Below are positions 62,101 to 64,000 of a stretch of 64,000 nucleotides of DNA, one piece after another. Within the stretch, counting starts at the first letter, position 1, and every line of letters starts with the position of its first letter. Position numbers and translations under genes: made by a program. The stretch covers positions 30,071,057-30,135,056 of the forward strand of contig CP141148.1 of the NCBI GenBank assembly GCA_035235625.1, written 5' to 3'. This DNA is from Saururus chinensis. Lineage: Eukaryota > Streptophyta > Magnoliopsida > Piperales > Saururaceae. The notes under the pieces were generated by a model. The model had not been told where the DNA came from. It saw only the letters and a program-made list of their open reading frames with translations, and did no database searches.

Positions 62101-63903
62101 GACAGAATATGAGAACAAAGTTAGAAAGACAGAATATGAGAACAAAGTTAGAAAGACAGGATATGAGGACCAAGTTAGAAAGACAGAGCATTGTAGCTTT
62201 CATATGTATTATTAGTTGAGCCGTGTGTTTCCCTGTGCAGCCCAATCCTGAGACTGCTATCTGTTCTCTCAAAAGTGAGAATGACCTTCGTAAATAACAT
62301 GATTTCAGCTAAAATGCAACATTGATAATGATCTTTGGAAATTATCTTTGATATCTTGGTTAATGTATATGATTTAAATGGCCAAAGCATATGTTGGGGT
62401 TTGTTACATTTCAGCTTACAACGGATTAGTAGTCATTCAGTTCAAGTGTTCCTCATATACAGGCATCGGGTTGTGCTTACATGTATATCGAAAATAGCAT
62501 ACGCCAAGCCAACCACATGAGGGGGAAGTATGATTTTTATGAGGTGTGATCACTAATGCAATAACTTTGCCCATTTATCAGAGGGACGACCCAAAACCCA
62601 ATTCCACTAGTACCATCTTATATAAGCTTTGTCGGTAACTTTTCATCCCATTATCGCCTCCTTAATTGTTGCACCAGGAAAGGCATCTTGCATAAAGTCT
62701 TTCCCTTCTTTTTTTCACATGGATTTTATATCATCAATTTGGTCATAAAAAGAGTCAAATTACATAGAATCCATGTCCTTGACCCCAGGTAGGTGGCACA
62801 AGGTGGCGGTGGTGATGATGATGATAACCTAATGCAAGCTGTCCCACTGGCTGGTTTAATATCTAACACAACTTTCAAATCAATATATAAAGGACAAAGT
62901 AGAAAAAAAGTGACAATCATAAATAAAAAGAAAAGCAAGAAATCACCAAGATTACCTGTCAACAACCAAAGAGGTAGCACGACCAGATGCAAAAGATGTG
63001 AGAACCTGGCAACGACAGCAGATAAAAAAAAATTGTAGATTACATCTGGTGAAGAGAAAGAACAAAAAAACATAAAAGCTGCTTAATAAAGAATTTCCTT
63101 CTAGATAAACAAAGAGCAAGCACAACAATAATGCAACAACAAAAAAAAACTTACAGCATTTTTAGCCAGAAATAGAGCAGGAACTTGGTATTTTTCAAAC
63201 ATGAGCTCTGCTGACCTGTTCGACAGCAAGAGAAGAGAGATGTCATCACAGATATGTCACAAACTTGTTTGCTATCTACAAGCCAAAACATCCAAAAGTA
63301 GGACCACAAAAAAATGAATAGGATGAGAAAAAGATATGGGGAGAGGGAAGGAAGCAGCAGCTCTGAATCTCAGAGATGTCCAGCGCTGCATTTATTTTTT
63401 TGAAGTTAAAAAAAAACTCCTGTAACAAGTTAATGACCTCATAGCGGAAATGCTTATTCAAACTTATAATAAGATCTGCTCAAGTCTATATTTGCAGCTG
63501 AATCACAATTCCTCTAACATGATGCTCAAAATATTTCACCCTGATACTTAGAAAAGGATTCTCACAAAACATACTCCCTCTGCCCCACATCAATTGCTCC
63601 ATTTGGTTTTTCAAAATGAACTAATTTCCATTTGGTTTTTCAAAATGAATGTGAGACGGAGGTAGTATGTATTTTACTACTCGTAAGCGTTCATAGTTAC
63701 TTATGCATCACCTAGACCACAGAAAATCCAATATCTAAATACTTGTCATATATCAAGTATTACTTAAGACACTTATTCTAACAATACTGGCAAACCACTA
63801 CAAAAGAACAGAAGAGTGTCACTTTTCTCTTTGCTGCTGTGTATTTGAAGATGACTCCGCAAGTAGCATGGGATGCTCTTTAGGATCAATTAGCAAACAA
63901 TTC
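53189..63903 (-). CDS. ARP4: Actin-related protein 4, C-terminal part (5' exons outside the window)
   Basis: Sixteen exons join in frame, from 5' to 3': 63823-63903, 63155-63215, 62956-63005, 61788-61842, 61585-61662, 61391-61444, 60888-60941, 60737-60797, 57001-57052, 56848-56914, 56629-56691, 56444-56506, 56265-56327, 54148-54212, 53912-53980, 53189-53234. All introns are GT-AG. They encode 326 residues, against about 440 for plant ARP4, so roughly 115 N-terminal residues lie past 63999. Landmarks are LLIDPKEHPMLLAE, the nucleotide-binding VVDSGGGSTT loop, SPIGGEFLTE, PGMEGFMESSPPIRGL, LAGGTASM, VWIGGSILASLGSFQQMWF and a C-terminal SYIQRKCP. ARP4 is a nuclear subunit of SWR1, INO80 and NuA4-type chromatin complexes; that is family knowledge. 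Introns are long, with MITEs and a tandem repeat inside. No stop or frameshift interrupts the visible exons. Confidence 0.96.
54213..56264 (-). other. ARP4 intron (2.05 kb)
   Basis: Intron between the exons ending LEKDLIE and starting ASPQAARVKV. Open frames at 54683-56169 on the opposite strand have no recognisable motif. Nothing else is seen. Confidence 0.75.
57053..60736 (-). other. ARP4 intron (3.68 kb) with transposon remnants
   Basis: The largest visible intron. It contains a Stowaway-like MITE at 58699-58893, a G10-class run near 59566, and MITE-like end phrases (CCCAAACAGCCC near 60085; CACTGTTTGGATACAG near 60460) that I could not pair. No other gene is supported. Confidence 0.7.
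58699..58893. mobile_element. Stowaway-like MITE, copy 2, in an ARP4 intron
   Basis: It starts CTCCCTCCATCCCACATTAA next to a TA and ends near GCGATGG. It shares AATAAAAACCACTATTTTTTC with copy 1 (25734-25958). The right end has lost the full GGAGGGAG. Confidence 0.6.
61843..62955 (-). other. ARP4 intron (1.1 kb) with a 27-bp tandem repeat
   Basis: Intron between the VVDS and GGGSTT exons. It contains the tandem repeat at 62079-62186. A GATGATGATGAT-like stretch at 62811-62826 is short and low in complexity. No other gene is seen. Confidence 0.75.
62079..62186. repeat. Tandem repeat, 27-bp unit, four copies
   Basis: The unit AATATGAGAACAAAGTTAGA plus AAGACAG is repeated four times with few changes (the last copy has GGATATGAGGACC). 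Because 27 is a multiple of three, a + frame shows a 9-residue repeat (NMRTKLERQ). It lies in an ARP4 intron and antisense to it. Confidence 0.9.
63574..63665. mobile_element. Stowaway-like MITE, copy 3 (92 bp), in an ARP4 intron
   Basis: The left end CTCCCTCTGCCCCACAT and the right end ATGTGAGACGGAGGTAG form an inverted repeat, flanked by TA on both sides (63572-63573, 63666-63667). The centre holds a duplicated CATTTGGTTTTTCAAAATGAA phrase. It is a short, recent-looking copy. Confidence 0.75.
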
Positions 63904-64000
63904 CTACAAAAGAAAAAACATTAATCAAAATTGTGCACACAATTCATCCATCAATTTTTTTATGTTGAAAGCATCTTAAACATTTCAAAGTTAATAGAAA

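Overview
The window is nuclear DNA from a flowering plant. It holds two multi-exon plant genes with GT-AG introns, many plant-type transposable elements, a decayed piece of plastid rbcL, and AT-rich intergenic DNA. I cannot name the species. Only two host genes are supported. One is a complete S1/P1-type secreted nuclease of the BFN1/ENDO type (+ strand, nine exons, 22993-25492). The other is the 3' three quarters of an actin-related protein 4 gene (- strand, sixteen exons in view, 53189-63903), whose 5' exons lie past the right edge.

Layout. 1-6436: a dead hAT (RICESLEEPER-like) transposase on the - strand, split by a 1.45-kb solo LTR (2461-3911), with a hAT terminus near 6436. 6437-8990: AT-rich DNA and a second, truncated copy of the same LTR in the opposite orientation. 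8991-15860: a CACTA-like repeat with hairpin-rich ends, a 0.55-kb pyrimidine tract, C/G-rich DNA and an inserted long LTR. 15861-18480: remnants of hAT-like, Ty1/copia-like and LINE elements. 18737-25492: the nuclease locus, made of a tandem duplication. The upstream unit keeps only a broken exon 1; the downstream unit has the intact gene but carries a solo LTR about 0.5 kb before its ATG. 25493-30500: MITEs, copia-like LTR remnants and a small non-autonomous hAT. 30680-37612: a degenerate Ty1/copia element whose 3' LTR was hit by a gypsy-type solo LTR containing a 20-bp minisatellite. 37613-47100: a minus-strand Ty3/gypsy remnant (integrase tail, hairpin repeats, primer-binding site, LTR) whose LTR was itself hit by a 3.5-kb solo LTR. 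47101-48920: an inverted duplication of a MULE transposase fused to a plant mobile domain. 50194-50525: plastid rbcL fragment. 53189-end: ARP4, with MITEs and a 27-bp tandem repeat in its introns.

The two host genes are functionally unrelated neighbours: a secretory-pathway nuclease and a nuclear chromatin-remodelling subunit. Most of the rest records repeated insertion, LTR-LTR recombination to solo LTRs, and decay. The most unusual signals are a series of tandem repeats with apparently covarying hairpins in the gypsy leader, a TTCGAA-centred motif shared by different LTRs, the MULE/PMD inverted duplication, and the nuclease duplication that preserves an empty site for the promoter-proximal LTR.
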